From Trichocoleus desertorum NBK24 (GTDB taxonomy: Bacteria > Cyanobacteriota > Cyanobacteriia > FACHB-46): 64,000 nt of DNA. The DNA lies in contig NZ_CP116619.1 in NCBI RefSeq assembly GCF_030409055.1, forward strand, positions 2,643,628-2,707,627. The letters run 5' to 3'. The notes beneath the pieces were generated by a model. The model saw nothing but the letters and a program-made list of their open reading frames with translations, did not search any database and was not told where the DNA came from. Of the stretch, positions 1 to 11,073 are shown one piece after another; the first letter of the stretch is position 1, and every line of letters begins with the position of its first letter. The position numbers and the translations under genes are program-made.

Positions 1-2210
<2,210 letters not shown>

Positions 2211-2290
2211 GAATCACACATTGGTAGAAGTCAAAAAAGACAAGGGACTATGCAGCCTTCAAGGTTTTGGACTTGAATCTGAAGCAGTAT

Positions 2291-2408
2291 TCCTGGTGTT
2301 CATGGCGCGGTGGAACCACACTGACCCATCCCGAACTCAGAGGTGAAACGCTGCAGCGGCGACGATACTTTGGGGGTAGCCCCACGGGACAATAGCTCGA
2401 TGCCAGGG
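2291..2408 (+). rRNA. rrf: 5S ribosomal RNA
   Basis: It begins 'tcctggtgttcatggcg' and ends 'atagctcgatgccaggg', so the two ends pair as the 5S closing helix. The internal 'cccatcccgaactcag' is the conserved 5S loop. The length of 118 nt fits cyanobacterial 5S. It sits 80 nt behind the 23S, as in a standard rrn operon. Confidence 0.97.
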
Positions 2409-2415
2409 CAATACT

Positions 2416-2466
2416 AACCAAAAAAGAGAGAGGAGAGAATGTAAGGCTCCTCTCTCTTTTTTGGTT
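2416..2466 (+). terminator. rRNA operon intrinsic terminator
   Basis: A perfect 20-bp inverted repeat (2416-2435 and 2447-2466) has an 11-nt loop and a descending arm rich in T. It begins 8 nt after the 5S, so it ends the rrn transcript. Confidence 0.9.
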
Positions 2467-2615
2467 GTGCCTCTTTTTGCGTACTATTCCAGTTCGTATG
2501 AGATACTCCCTACTATGATAGTTATTTCAAAAGTCCCTTCTGGCTTTTAACTGTTTGTAGGTTCTTGAATGATGAGTAAAAACTAGAATTGGGTTTTTAG
2601 TGCTTAAAGTATTGG

Positions 2616-3434
2616 ATGAACAAGCATTTTGGTTTTGTTGTAGTGGGTGTCGTGGCATTTATTCTTGCCATAGCGATCGCTGCTTGTAGTTCTACCAATT
2701 TAAACTCTGAGTTTTTAACTTCAACACCTCAAAACCAGCCCGTTGCTTTAACAATATCAGCGGCGGCTAGCCTTACAGATGCGATGGCAGAAGTCAGGCT
2801 GGCTTGGCAGCAAGAAAGCCCAAATGTTGTTTTGACCTTTAACTTTGGTTCCTCTGGCTCTTTACAGGCTCAAATTGAACAAGGAGCACCTGTCGATATT
2901 TTTGTCTCTGCTGCATCTAAGCAGATGGATGCTTTGCAACAACAGGGACTCATCCTGGCAAATACTCGAAAAAATCTTTTGACCAATCAAGTGGTTTTGA
3001 TTGAGCCGAGAAATGCGTCGGCTTTGAAAGATTTTTCTGATCTTCGCAATCCGGCTGTGCAACGGGTAGCAATTGGTGACCCCGTGAGTGTGCCAGTTGG
3101 GAAGTATAGCCAAGAAGTTTTGACTTCTCTAGAAATTTTTGAATCAGTTCAGCCAAAATTGGTTTTAACCAAAGATGTTAGGCAAGTTTTAAGTTATGTA
3201 GAAACAGGGAATGTAGATGCTGGAATTGTCTACCTAACGGATGCTAAGGGATCAGAACAAGTTAGGGTTGTGGCGATCGCACCAGAAAAGTCTCATTCTC
3301 CTGTGGTTTATCCGATCGCAGTACTGAGAGATAGTAAAAACATCAACGCTGCTCAGAAATTTGAACAATTTTTATTTGGCCAGCAGGCTAAAGCCATATT
3401 TCAGAAGCATGGGTTTGGTATTGCCAACAATTGA
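2616..3434 (+). CDS. modA: Molybdate ABC transporter, periplasmic binding lipoprotein ModA
   Basis: This is the 272-residue substrate-binding component that captures molybdate (and probably tungstate) outside the inner membrane. The N-terminus has a hydrophobic signal and a lipobox (IAAC) with Cys24 as the likely lipidated residue. After it comes the ModA pattern 'ISAAASLTDAMAEV', then 'NFGSSGSLQAQIEQGAP' and 'VDIFVSAASKQMD', which are the family's oxyanion-binding and fold signatures. It stands 33 nt upstream of the fused modBC gene, so the two form a complete uptake operon. The ATG at 2616 is the natural start because it directly precedes the signal peptide. Family assignment is firm; the choice of oxyanion is inferred from the family. 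Confidence 0.95.
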   Translation: MNKHFGFVVVGVVAFILAIAIAACSSTNLNSEFLTSTPQNQPVALTISAAASLTDAMAEVRLAWQQESPNVVLTFNFGSSGSLQAQIEQGAPVDIFVSAASKQMDALQQQGLILANTRKNLLTNQVVLIEPRNASALKDFSDLRNPAVQRVAIGDPVSVPVGKYSQEVLTSLEIFESVQPKLVLTKDVRQVLSYVETGNVDAGIVYLTDAKGSEQVRVVAIAPEKSHSPVVYPIAVLRDSKNINAAQKFEQFLFGQQAKAIFQKHGFGIANN

Positions 3435-3467
3435 TGTTTTGATGGCAGGAGGTACAAGGATCATGCG

Positions 3468-5336
3468 ATGGCGTTTGATTGGTCTCCGCTAGCGATTTCC
3501 TTAAAGACTGCCTCTGTAGCAACTGTAGTTACTGGCTGTTTAGGAACTGTAGCAGCTTGGTGGCTGTTCAACTATCAAGGTAGGGGAAAAGCTTGGTTTG
3601 ACGGTTTATTTACCCTGCCATTGGTATTGCCACCCACTGTTGTTGGTTTCTTGTTGTTGCTGTTGTTTGGTAAGCATGGGCCCATTGGTCAGGTTCTAGA
3701 ATTTTTTGGCCTGAGTATCGTTTTTTCTTGGTTTGCCACAGTGATCGCTGCGACTGTGGTGGCTTTTCCTCTGATGTACCGCACGACATTGGGTGCTTTT
3801 GAGCAAGTGGATGCTCACTTGATTCAGGCAGCACGGACGCTGGGAGCATCAGAGTGGAGAATTTTCTGGCGAGTACTCGTACCTTTGGCTTGGCCCGGTA
3901 TGATTGCAGGATTAATTTTGGCCTTTGCGCGATCGCTGGGGGAATTTGGGGCCACGCTGATGTTGGCGGGAAATATCCCAGGACAAACCCAAACGATTCC
4001 AACTGCTATTTTCTTTGCCGTAGAGCAGGGGAATCGGTCGCAAGCTTTGATTTGGGTTTTGGTTGTGGTGGCGATCGCGCTACTGACCATTGCCAACCTC
4101 AACTACTGGTCTAGCCATCGGCTTTGGTTTGCACTCCACAGCCAAGGTTCCAGGCAGACGCAATCGCTAGAGAGCTTCAAATTGGATCAAGTTAACTGGG
4201 TAAAACGATCCGCACCAGAAACAAAAACTGCGCCTCTCAAGCCAGAGTTGGCGATCGCAATTTCTAAGCAACTGGCTAATTTCTCGCTAGATATCAACTG
4301 TGCAACGGACCAGAAACCGCTGGGTTTGCTGGGTGCTTCAGGTTCTGGCAAGAGTATGACGCTCCGCTGTATTGCTGGCCTTGAGATTCCTACAAGTGGT
4401 CGTATTGTGCTCAACGGTCGAGTGTTATTCGACTCAGACCGTCAAATTAATCTTTCAAGCCAGCAGCGACATGTGGGGTTTCTCTTCCAGAACTACGCGC
4501 TTTTTCCTCACATGACAGTGGTGGAGAATATTGCGTTTGGTCTGCACAACTTACCTAAAGCTGAGCGTGGAAGTAGAGTAGCTCGACACATCAGGATGAT
4601 GCAGTTGCAAGGGTTAGAGCGGCGATATCCATATCAGTTGTCGGGAGGACAGCAGCAGCGAGTCGCACTAGCTAGGGCTTTGGCGATCGAACCACAAATT
4701 TTGCTGTTGGATGAACCTTTCTCAGCTCTGGATACGCACCTTCGTAGCCAGTTAGAAAAACACTTGCGAGAGATCCTAGCCAGTTACTCAGGTGTCACTT
4801 TGTTTGTGACTCATAACTTAGAAGAAGCTTATCGAATTTGCCAAAACTTGGTGATTTTAGACGCAGGAAAAGCGATCGCTCACGGACCTAAAGCAGAAAT
4901 TGTGGAACGTCCGACTACATTTGCGGTAGCTCAGTTAACGGGCTGTAAAAATTTCTCTCAAGTGGAAAAAGTCGGAACCCAAACCATTCGAGCCATTGAT
5001 TGGCATTGTGTGTTGCATGTGGTGGAGCCGATTCCGGCTGACGTATCGATGGTTGGTATCCGGGCGCATCACATTAGATTGATGACTGCTCTAGGGGAGG
5101 GCGATCGCAAGCAGGTTACCGATAATCAAAACATCTTTCCTTGCTGGCTAGCCCAAACTAGCGAAACGCCACACCGGATGACTCTCTACCTGAAACTGCA
5201 TACAGTTCCGACCGATGAACAGGACTACCATTTACAGGCAGAGGTGTTTAAGGAGAAATGGCTACAGCTCAAAGACCAACCCCTCCCTTGGCACATTTCT
5301 CTAGACCCATTGCGGCTGTTTCTGATGACTGGGTGA
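3468..5336 (+). CDS. modBC: Molybdate ABC transporter permease-ATPase fusion ModB-ModC
   Basis: A single 622-residue protein joins the inner-membrane permease (about 1-225, five or so hydrophobic segments, with the permease EAA-type loop near 'AARTLGASEWRIFWRVLVP') to the ATPase. The ATPase half shows Walker A GASGSGKS (289-296), signature LSGGQQQR (391-398), Walker B LLLDEP (412-417) and the H-loop 'VTHN'. About 150 further residues after the nucleotide-binding core hold the likely TOBE/regulatory region. AGGAGG at 3447-3452 serves the start, and an out-of-frame ATG lies 5 nt upstream of the chosen one. ModBC fusions are known in cyanobacteria. With modA directly upstream, the transporter is complete. 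Confidence 0.95.
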   Translation: MAFDWSPLAISLKTASVATVVTGCLGTVAAWWLFNYQGRGKAWFDGLFTLPLVLPPTVVGFLLLLLFGKHGPIGQVLEFFGLSIVFSWFATVIAATVVAFPLMYRTTLGAFEQVDAHLIQAARTLGASEWRIFWRVLVPLAWPGMIAGLILAFARSLGEFGATLMLAGNIPGQTQTIPTAIFFAVEQGNRSQALIWVLVVVAIALLTIANLNYWSSHRLWFALHSQGSRQTQSLESFKLDQVNWVKRSAPETKTAPLKPELAIAISKQLANFSLDINCATDQKPLGLLGASGSGKSMTLRCIAGLEIPTSGRIVLNGRVLFDSDRQINLSSQQRHVGFLFQNYALFPHMTVVENIAFGLHNLPKAERGSRVARHIRMMQLQGLERRYPYQLSGGQQQRVALARALAIEPQILLLDEPFSALDTHLRSQLEKHLREILASYSGVTLFVTHNLEEAYRICQNLVILDAGKAIAHGPKAEIVERPTTFAVAQLTGCKNFSQVEKVGTQTIRAIDWHCVLHVVEPIPADVSMVGIRAHHIRLMTALGEGDRKQVTDNQNIFPCWLAQTSETPHRMTLYLKLHTVPTDEQDYHLQAEVFKEKWLQLKDQPLPWHISLDPLRLFLMTG

Positions 5337-5434
5337 GCTGCATTAGCTACCACTCAGAAACACGCAGAAACGGTTGTGCTAAACGGAGCGAGGTCGGCAT
5401 GATCAGGCTACCGCTATAAAATTTGCTTGCTTCT

Positions 5435-6001
5435 ATGACTCCTGACGATATTACGAATGTTTTAACTCAGCAATTTGGCTCTATAGTGCAGCGTTTAGAA
5501 CCGGAAGCTTGGCAAGTTGAAACCGCCAAGTTTCGCCTCCTGGTGCTGCTGTCGCAAGACCACACCTGGTTGAGAGTGCTAGTACCGATCGCCCCAGCTC
5601 AAGAAGCTCAAGCTTTTACAGAACAGCTTTTAGAGGCAAATTTTGATGCGACTCAGGAGACTCGTTATGCCTTACACCAAGACGTGCTTTGGGGAGTGTT
5701 TCAGCATCATCTAGAGAGCTTAGCAACAGCAGATTTGGTGACCGCGATCGAGCGCTTGCAATCTTTACATGAGCAAGGTTTGTCTACAGCTTTCAATGAC
5801 TTGGTGGAAGTTCGCATTCGTCAAATTATTCAAGTAGCAAAGCTGCAAGGACAATCCTTAGAAGCAACTCTACAAACGCTCAATCATTTTTATGAAGAGG
5901 GAGTCATGGGAAATTTGGCTCAAGGAGCCACTAGCCGAGAAGAAGTACTGGCGGCTTGGCGGCGACAATTAGAGCGTTTGTGGCCTGAGGTGCAACCTTG
6001 A
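5435..6001 (+). CDS. Conserved cyanobacterial protein, unknown function
   Basis: A soluble acidic protein of 188 residues if it starts at the ATG at 5435; a TTG 12 nt earlier is also in frame but less likely. It has no signal peptide or membrane segment. The N-terminal half (beta strands around 'WQVETAKFRLLVLLS' and 'TWLRVLVPI') followed by helices loosely recalls type III chaperone or YbjN-like folds, but this is only an impression. Its TGA shares a base with the ATG of the next gene (TGATG), so the two are very probably translated together. I do not recognise a function. Confidence 0.75.
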   Translation: MTPDDITNVLTQQFGSIVQRLEPEAWQVETAKFRLLVLLSQDHTWLRVLVPIAPAQEAQAFTEQLLEANFDATQETRYALHQDVLWGVFQHHLESLATADLVTAIERLQSLHEQGLSTAFNDLVEVRIRQIIQVAKLQGQSLEATLQTLNHFYEEGVMGNLAQGATSREEVLAAWRRQLERLWPEVQP

Positions 6002-6402
6002 TGGATATGGATATTGTGCAAATTCTGCGCGAAGACTATCAACGATTTCCGGTTAACCAAACCTACAGCATCTACGCAGAAAAGGTTTTCTTTCAAGATC
6101 CGCTCAATCGCTTCCAAGGGGTAGAGCGCTACAAGCAGATGATTGCTTTTTTAGAGCGTTGGTTTGCCGAGCTGAAAATGGATTTGCATGATATTCGGCA
6201 AGAAGGTAACCAGATTAGAACCGAATGGACGCTCAGGTGGCGATCGCCTCTCCCCTGGCAACCGCAGATCGCAATTTCAGGTTGGAGTGAACTGCAACTT
6301 GACCCATCTGGATTGATCACCTCCCACGTCGATTATTGGCACTGTTCTCGTTGGGATGTAGTTCGGCAGCATTTTGGGGGAAGGATGAGGGATGAGGGAT
6401 GA
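6001..6402 (+). CDS. DUF2358 family protein (NTF2/SnoaL-like)
   Basis: 133 residues from the ATG at 6001. The core ('LREDYQRFP', 'YAEKVFFQDPLNRFQGVERY', then a Trp-rich strand region ending 'HVDYWHC') matches the DUF2358 family, which is shared by cyanobacteria and plastids and has a small cone-like NTF2 fold; its function is not established. Translation is coupled to the gene before it (TGATG overlap). The last residues and the stop codon come from the heptamer repeat array that begins at 6383, so the natural C-terminus has apparently been replaced or trimmed by the repeat. Confidence 0.85.
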   Translation: MDMDIVQILREDYQRFPVNQTYSIYAEKVFFQDPLNRFQGVERYKQMIAFLERWFAELKMDLHDIRQEGNQIRTEWTLRWRSPLPWQPQIAISGWSELQLDPSGLITSHVDYWHCSRWDVVRQHFGGRMRDEG

Positions 6403-6457
6403 GGGATGAGGGATGAGGGATGAGGGATGAGGGATGAGGGATGAGGGATGAGGGATG
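6383..6457. repeat. Short tandem heptamer repeat (GGATGAG)n
   Basis: There are ten perfect copies of the 7-mer GGATGAG (6383-6452) and a partial eleventh (GGATG). Heptamer arrays of this kind are known from cyanobacteria as STRR sequences. Because 7 is not a multiple of 3, every plus-strand frame meets a TGA within 21 nt, and the stop of the DUF2358 gene is one of these. On the minus strand the same array is stop-free and produces an artificial open frame. The roughly 230 bp between the array and the next gene show nothing else I can name. Confidence 0.95.
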
Positions 6458-6702
6458 CAAAGGAGGTTGGAGCGTAGGATGTAGCTTGTCTCTACGTAAC
6501 AGTGAGATGAAGTTAGGGTTTTGCCCGGATTTTTAGGACACACAGAGTAGTGTCTAATGGTTGAGGGTGCTTGAAGACGAGTTGATAGGAACAACCACAG
6601 AACTGGTTGGTCTAAGGATTGCAGTGCGTGTTATTTGCAACACCTAACAAATCCTCTGGTATCGGTTACATCTAGCCACAGTGCCCTTTGTTCTACAAAA
6701 CT

Positions 6703-8577
6703 ATGATGTGGATCTGCCGGGAGCGCCCCCTGGATTTTCCAGTTGCCGAAAATTCTGCTAAAAGCTTAAAAACTACTCAATTTAGTCACCATCTAAGTCA
6801 CCATCTAACGATTGGTTTACCGTTGGCACTAGCGGCATTACTTTATCCACAAGTAACAGTGGCACAAAACTTGAGACTGCCAGCCCCGCAAGTTTTTGCA
6901 TCCATAACTGGGCTGGCAACTTCCAACTCTACAAAAACACAATCATCTGGTCGGGTTTGTCAAACGAGCGACAATTTGAGTTCCCCCACTCAACTCACCA
7001 CTTGGGTGGGAAATTTGGTGCAGGTTTCGACTTGGGTAGGAGATCCTGAAGCGGGTCTGACGCAGCTCATCCAGAGCTTAGGCCCTCAGCTTGCGAGTTA
7101 TTTAAATCCCAGTCCTTGGCCGACGATTAGCGATCGCGCTCAACAAGCCAGAGTCCCTGTGGTCATGTATCACGATATTCTGCCAGAAAAGCAAGTCTTC
7201 TTTGATGTCACGCCAGAAGAGTTTGAGCAACATCTGCAACTGATTCAAGAACGGGGGTTAACTCCGATTAGCCTTGAGCAGTTGACCACACATCTACGAA
7301 CTGGCTTGCCTTTGCCAGAAAAGCCAATCTTGTTAACCTTCGATGATGGCTACAGCGGTCACTATAAGTACGTTTACCCATTATTAAAGAAATATGGCTA
7401 CCCTGCCGTGTTTTCTATCTATACCGCCAAAGTCAGCAAAAAATTGGGGCGCTCTAGCCTCACTTGGGAAGAGTTGCGACAAATGGCCGCCGATCCTCTG
7501 GTGACGATCGCGGCTCATAGTGTGACCCATCCTCCTGATCTAACTAAACTCACAGATGATCATTTGCAGACAGAAGTAGCCGAGTCGAAACGAATCCTAG
7601 AAGCTGAATTGGGCATACCGATTCGCTACTTTACCTATCCAGAGGGCAAATATGATGAGCGTGTTGCTAAGGTGGTTCAAGAGGCGGGCTACTTAGCAGC
7701 GTTCACAATGGATGATGTCGATGAGCGCTTTGCAGGTGAGTCTGAAAGCTTGTTGGCGATCGCTCGCTTTGGCCAGTCTCGGTTACCAGATGTGGTGGAT
7801 CAAGCTTGGGGTGGAGCACCTCTGCCCAGTTGGAATTTAGGGTTTGATTTTTCTGCACCAGTGCAACTTACCGAGACAACAATTGACGAGACACCTTTTC
7901 GGTTAATTTCCGGGGGTAAACCGATCACGATTCATGCCAAGAGCCGTTACCAAGTCCAAGAAATTCTAGAAGGAACTCAGGCGATCGCAGCGGTGGATGG
8001 TGGTTTCTTCTCGCTCAAGTACTTGGACTCCAACGTGATGATTGGCCCCGTCATGAGTCAAAGCAACGGGCGATTTGTGCCAGGAAATAAAAGCGAAAAT
8101 CGGAAGCTGGCGGGACGGCCTTTAGTCGTTATGAGCCCTCACGCTGCTAAGTTTATTCCTTTTAATGGGGAAAAACACAATAGTTTAGAGGGCGTGCAAG
8201 CCGAATTGCCAGGTGCGACAGATGCTTTCGTGGCGGCGGCTTGGTTAGTCAAAGAAAGCCAACCACAACCTGCGAGTACCTTCGGTAGCTTGTTCGACTT
8301 TGATGCCGTGCGCCACCGGGCTTTCTGGGGCATCAATCAAACAGGCCAACCCATCATCGGCGTCTCGGTAGAGCCAATCGATTCTGTTTCCTTAGGAATT
8401 GCTCTAGAGAAGGCAGGTTTTCGTGATGCCGTGATGCTGGACTCTGGTGCTAGTACTTCACTAGCTTACAAAGGTGAATCACTGGTGGGGTATATTCCTC
8501 GCCCTGTGCCTCATGTGGTCGCACTTGTGCCCTCAGACGCAGAAGCTAAAGCAGCTTGTACCTTGGCTTCTCGATAA
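6703..8577 (+). CDS. Secreted polysaccharide deacetylase fused to a phosphodiester glycosidase (NAGPA) domain
   Basis: A two-domain exported enzyme of about 624 residues. The N-terminus has a long basic/His-rich lead and a hydrophobic stretch ('IGLPLALAALLYPQVTVAQ') that looks like a late signal peptide. The NodB deacetylase domain follows (about 145-360), with TFDDGY (Asp214 and Asp215) and HSVTH (His272 and His276) as metal and catalytic residues. The C-terminal third shows the DUF2233/NAGPA signatures 'VDGGFF' (about 431) and 'LDSGAS' (about 579), typical of enzymes that cleave sugar phosphodiesters. The start is uncertain: ATG at 6703 or 6706, or TTG at 6688. The combination suggests remodelling of cell-wall or exopolysaccharide; the substrate is unknown. 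Confidence 0.88.
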   Translation: MMWICRERPLDFPVAENSAKSLKTTQFSHHLSHHLTIGLPLALAALLYPQVTVAQNLRLPAPQVFASITGLATSNSTKTQSSGRVCQTSDNLSSPTQLTTWVGNLVQVSTWVGDPEAGLTQLIQSLGPQLASYLNPSPWPTISDRAQQARVPVVMYHDILPEKQVFFDVTPEEFEQHLQLIQERGLTPISLEQLTTHLRTGLPLPEKPILLTFDDGYSGHYKYVYPLLKKYGYPAVFSIYTAKVSKKLGRSSLTWEELRQMAADPLVTIAAHSVTHPPDLTKLTDDHLQTEVAESKRILEAELGIPIRYFTYPEGKYDERVAKVVQEAGYLAAFTMDDVDERFAGESESLLAIARFGQSRLPDVVDQAWGGAPLPSWNLGFDFSAPVQLTETTIDETPFRLISGGKPITIHAKSRYQVQEILEGTQAIAAVDGGFFSLKYLDSNVMIGPVMSQSNGRFVPGNKSENRKLAGRPLVVMSPHAAKFIPFNGEKHNSLEGVQAELPGATDAFVAAAWLVKESQPQPASTFGSLFDFDAVRHRAFWGINQTGQPIIGVSVEPIDSVSLGIALEKAGFRDAVMLDSGASTSLAYKGESLVGYIPRPVPHVVALVPSDAEAKAACTLASR

Positions 8578-8610
8578 TCTGGTATCGCGATCGCCTTGAA
8601 CCTTTCCATA

Positions 8611-8649
8611 AAAAAAGCTGGATAGCATCAAAAACTACCCAGCTTTTTT
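8611..8649. terminator. Bidirectional terminator between convergent genes
   Basis: An inverted repeat AAAAAAGCTGG / CCAGCTTTTTT (8611-8621 and 8639-8649) gives a T-run on either strand. It lies between the deacetylase gene (plus) and fba (minus), and so can serve both. Confidence 0.85.
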
Positions 8650-8685
8650 AGTTAAGAGTCGAACCTGTTAATTAAAACCTGTTAA

Positions 8686-9765
8686 TTAAACAGTGACAGC
8701 TTTCTTGGTAGCGCCACCCAGTTCGCCTTTGGCATATTTAGCAGCAAAATCATCCAGAGAAACAGGCTTGATCTTGCTAGCTTGACCCGCAGCACTAAAG
8801 GCTTGGTAGCGCTCAGCACAAACGTTTTGCATGTACTTGATAGAAGGCTTGAGGAAGTGACGAGGATCGAACTCCTCAGGCTTAGAAGCTAGCGCTTCAC
8901 GTACCGCAGCAGTGATCGCCAAACGGTTGTCGGTGTCGATGTTAACTTTACGCACACCGCTCTTGATACCCTTTTGAATTTCTTCGAGGGGTACACCGTA
9001 GGTTTCAGGAATCTTACCGCCGTACTGGTTGATCAGTGCAATCAGATCTTCGGGTACAGAGGAAGAACCGTGCATTACCAAGTGGGTGTTGGGCAGACGA
9101 CGGTGGATTTCTTCGATGCGGCTGATGGCGAGGATTTCACCAGTGGGCTTACGGGTGAACTTGTAAGCACCGTGGCTGGTACCGATCGCAACTGCAAGGG
9201 CATCAACGCCAGTTTGCTCTACGAAATCTACGGCTTCATCGGGATCAGTCAAAAGTTGGTCGTGGGAGAGGGTGCCCTCAAAACCGTGTCCATCTTCCTT
9301 GTCACCTTGGCCAGTTTCTAGAGAGCCGAGGCAACCCAATTCACCTTCGACGCTGACGCCGATCGCGTGAGCAACTTCTACCACTCGGCGAGTTACTTCA
9401 ACGTTGTACTCGTAGCTGGAAGGAGTTTTAGCATCCGCTTCCAGAGAGCCGTCCATCATGACGCTGGTAAAACCATGACTCATGGCTGAGTAGCAAGTCG
9501 CAGGGCTATTGCCATGATCCTGGTGCATTGCGATAGGAATATCAGGATAGGTCTCTACCGCAGCCAAAATCAGGTGGCGTAGGAAAGCTTCTCCAGCATA
9601 TTTACGAGCGCCACGAGAGGCTTGCAAAATCACAGGGCTATCGGTTTCATGGGCAGCCTGCATGATGGCTTGAATCTGCTCCATGTTGTTAACGTTGTAG
9701 GCGGGAATGCCGTAACCGTTTTCAGCCGCGTGATCCAACAACAGCCGCATGGGTACGAGCGCCAT
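8686..9765 (-). CDS. fba: Fructose-1,6-bisphosphate aldolase, class II
   Basis: A zinc-dependent aldolase of 359 residues for glycolysis, gluconeogenesis and the Calvin cycle; it probably also makes sedoheptulose bisphosphate. Visible motifs are MHQDHG (Asp83 catalytic, His84 zinc ligand), 'VEGELGCLG', 'GTSHGAYKF' with a zinc-ligand His, 'VMHGSSS', and the substrate-phosphate motif 'VNIDTD'. Length and ends match the cyanobacterial CbbA-type subgroup. A strong AGGAGG precedes the ATG. It shares a convergent terminator with the upstream-lying deacetylase gene. Nothing unusual is seen. Confidence 0.97.
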   Translation of the reverse strand: MALVPMRLLLDHAAENGYGIPAYNVNNMEQIQAIMQAAHETDSPVILQASRGARKYAGEAFLRHLILAAVETYPDIPIAMHQDHGNSPATCYSAMSHGFTSVMMDGSLEADAKTPSSYEYNVEVTRRVVEVAHAIGVSVEGELGCLGSLETGQGDKEDGHGFEGTLSHDQLLTDPDEAVDFVEQTGVDALAVAIGTSHGAYKFTRKPTGEILAISRIEEIHRRLPNTHLVMHGSSSVPEDLIALINQYGGKIPETYGVPLEEIQKGIKSGVRKVNIDTDNRLAITAAVREALASKPEEFDPRHFLKPSIKYMQNVCAERYQAFSAAGQASKIKPVSLDDFAAKYAKGELGGATKKAVTV

Positions 9766-9836
9766 AGAGAGTCCTCCTAATTACTTCGTCGTTAGCTAGC
9801 TAGTTTTAGACGAGCTCAATTCTTACGTTAATCTTA

Positions 9837-9870
9837 AGATACTTTGTACTTATAAATAGAAGAAGTATCT
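9837..9870 (-). promoter_or_regulatory. Inverted repeat in the fba leader
   Basis: AGATACTT (9837-9844) and AAGTATCT (9863-9870) are perfect 8-bp arms separated by 18 nt, about 70 nt upstream of the fba start and between it and tRNA-Lys. It could be an operator or an mRNA hairpin. There is no T-run to make it a good terminator. The role is a guess. Confidence 0.35.
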
Positions 9871-9929
9871 CAAGATTCACCTTGAACCCTTCTTACTAGG
9901 TCTATAAGATTTGTTTATCTTTCTTTTTA

Positions 9930-10001
<72 letters not shown>

Positions 10002-10139
10002 GTTGAATTGCACTTGTCTCAGCGCCGTTTACAACAATAACACACCCTTTCTAGATTTAGAAAGATATTTGCGAGAAAAATCTACAAATAATCCGGAGAT
10101 TTTTAGATTGCTTACCCAGCTTGAGATACAGCGCCTAGA

Positions 10140-11009
10140 CTACAGCAATTTGGCTATGAGCTGAACGGTTGTATCTAAGCTTGCACCGGGTGCTAACTGG
10201 GTTAGGCGATCGCCCGTATTTAAGGCATTGCGTCCCGCAGTCCAAGGCTCTAGACAATAGAACTCTTTGCCTTTTACGGTCCAGAAGACAACAGTGGAGT
10301 AGGGTGACTCGTAGCTGAGCGTCAAATGCACCCCTTGGCTGCGATCGCTGGCTGTGGCTGAGCGGCGCGAGAGTTCCCGGAACGCCACATCAATTTCGTC
10401 GCGCTCAAAATCGAATTGATTGCTGAAGGATTCGACGGTCTGCGATCGCTGATCGAGCAAGTCCGTGGCAGGAATATCGAACTGGAGCTGAGTTTTATCT
10501 GAGGTTACAAAGTAGGGATGCAGTCCTACTGAGAAGGGCATTGGCTCATTAGAGCGATTCTCAAACCGCTGATGAATCTCTAGGGTATGCCCTTGCAGTT
10601 TGTAGGTGAAGGCGACTTGAAACTGAAAGGGATATGCCGCCAGAGTTTGCTCATTGCTCTCTAACACCAGAGTAAGGCTGGCTACGTCTTGCGTTTCCTG
10701 CTCCGCCACTTGCCAAGGTAAATCACGAGCAAAGCCATGTTGCTTGAGCGTGTAGGTTTGCCCGTTGTGGTTGTAGGTGTTGTTGGGCAGATTGCCGCAA
10801 ATCGGAAACAGGATTGGGATGCCGCCCCGCACAGTTAATTCAGGATTGGTGAATCGTTCCGCATCCAGATACAGCAGCTCTTGGCCTTGCACTTGCCAAC
10901 TGGTAACAATGCCACCTCGCTCAGGCACAACTTCTAAGTGAGAGTTGGTGGCTTGGTCGGAGAGTAGATAGGTTTTGTATTGCCGCTGTTCAGTTGCGAT
11001 CGCAAACAC
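10140..11009 (-). CDS. Aldose 1-epimerase family protein (galactose mutarotase-like)
   Basis: 289 residues. The protein has the mutarotase-fold signatures 'VRGGIPILFPICGNLP', 'KQHGFARDLPW' with a likely catalytic His, 'SVGLHPYF' with the second conserved His, and a late 'YCLEPWTAGRNALNTG' carrying the catalytic Glu. This spacing is closer to the D-hexose-6-phosphate mutarotase/YeaD branch than to GalM. It interconverts alpha and beta anomers of a sugar or sugar phosphate; the exact sugar cannot be told. No signal peptide is seen, so it is cytoplasmic. The next gene (CapA-like) ends 64 nt away on the same strand, but I see no clear coupling. Confidence 0.88.
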   Translation of the reverse strand: MFAIATEQRQYKTYLLSDQATNSHLEVVPERGGIVTSWQVQGQELLYLDAERFTNPELTVRGGIPILFPICGNLPNNTYNHNGQTYTLKQHGFARDLPWQVAEQETQDVASLTLVLESNEQTLAAYPFQFQVAFTYKLQGHTLEIHQRFENRSNEPMPFSVGLHPYFVTSDKTQLQFDIPATDLLDQRSQTVESFSNQFDFERDEIDVAFRELSRRSATASDRSQGVHLTLSYESPYSTVVFWTVKGKEFYCLEPWTAGRNALNTGDRLTQLAPGASLDTTVQLIAKLL

Positions 11010-11073
11010 AGTGATTAACTCCTTAAATTTTGAATCACACCTGGCTCAGCCCTTTAGAACTTCTACAGAACTT

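Noticed and set aside
3463-3465. ATG just before the modBC start
   Set aside because: It is out of frame with modBC, though closer to the ribosome site.
6383-6457. CRISPR array
   Set aside because: The repeats are contiguous 7-mers with no spacers, and no cas gene is near. No other array was seen in the window.
6277-6594. Minus frame of 105 codons with LIPHPSS repeats
   Set aside because: It is the stop-free reverse reading of the heptamer array and overlaps the DUF2358 gene.
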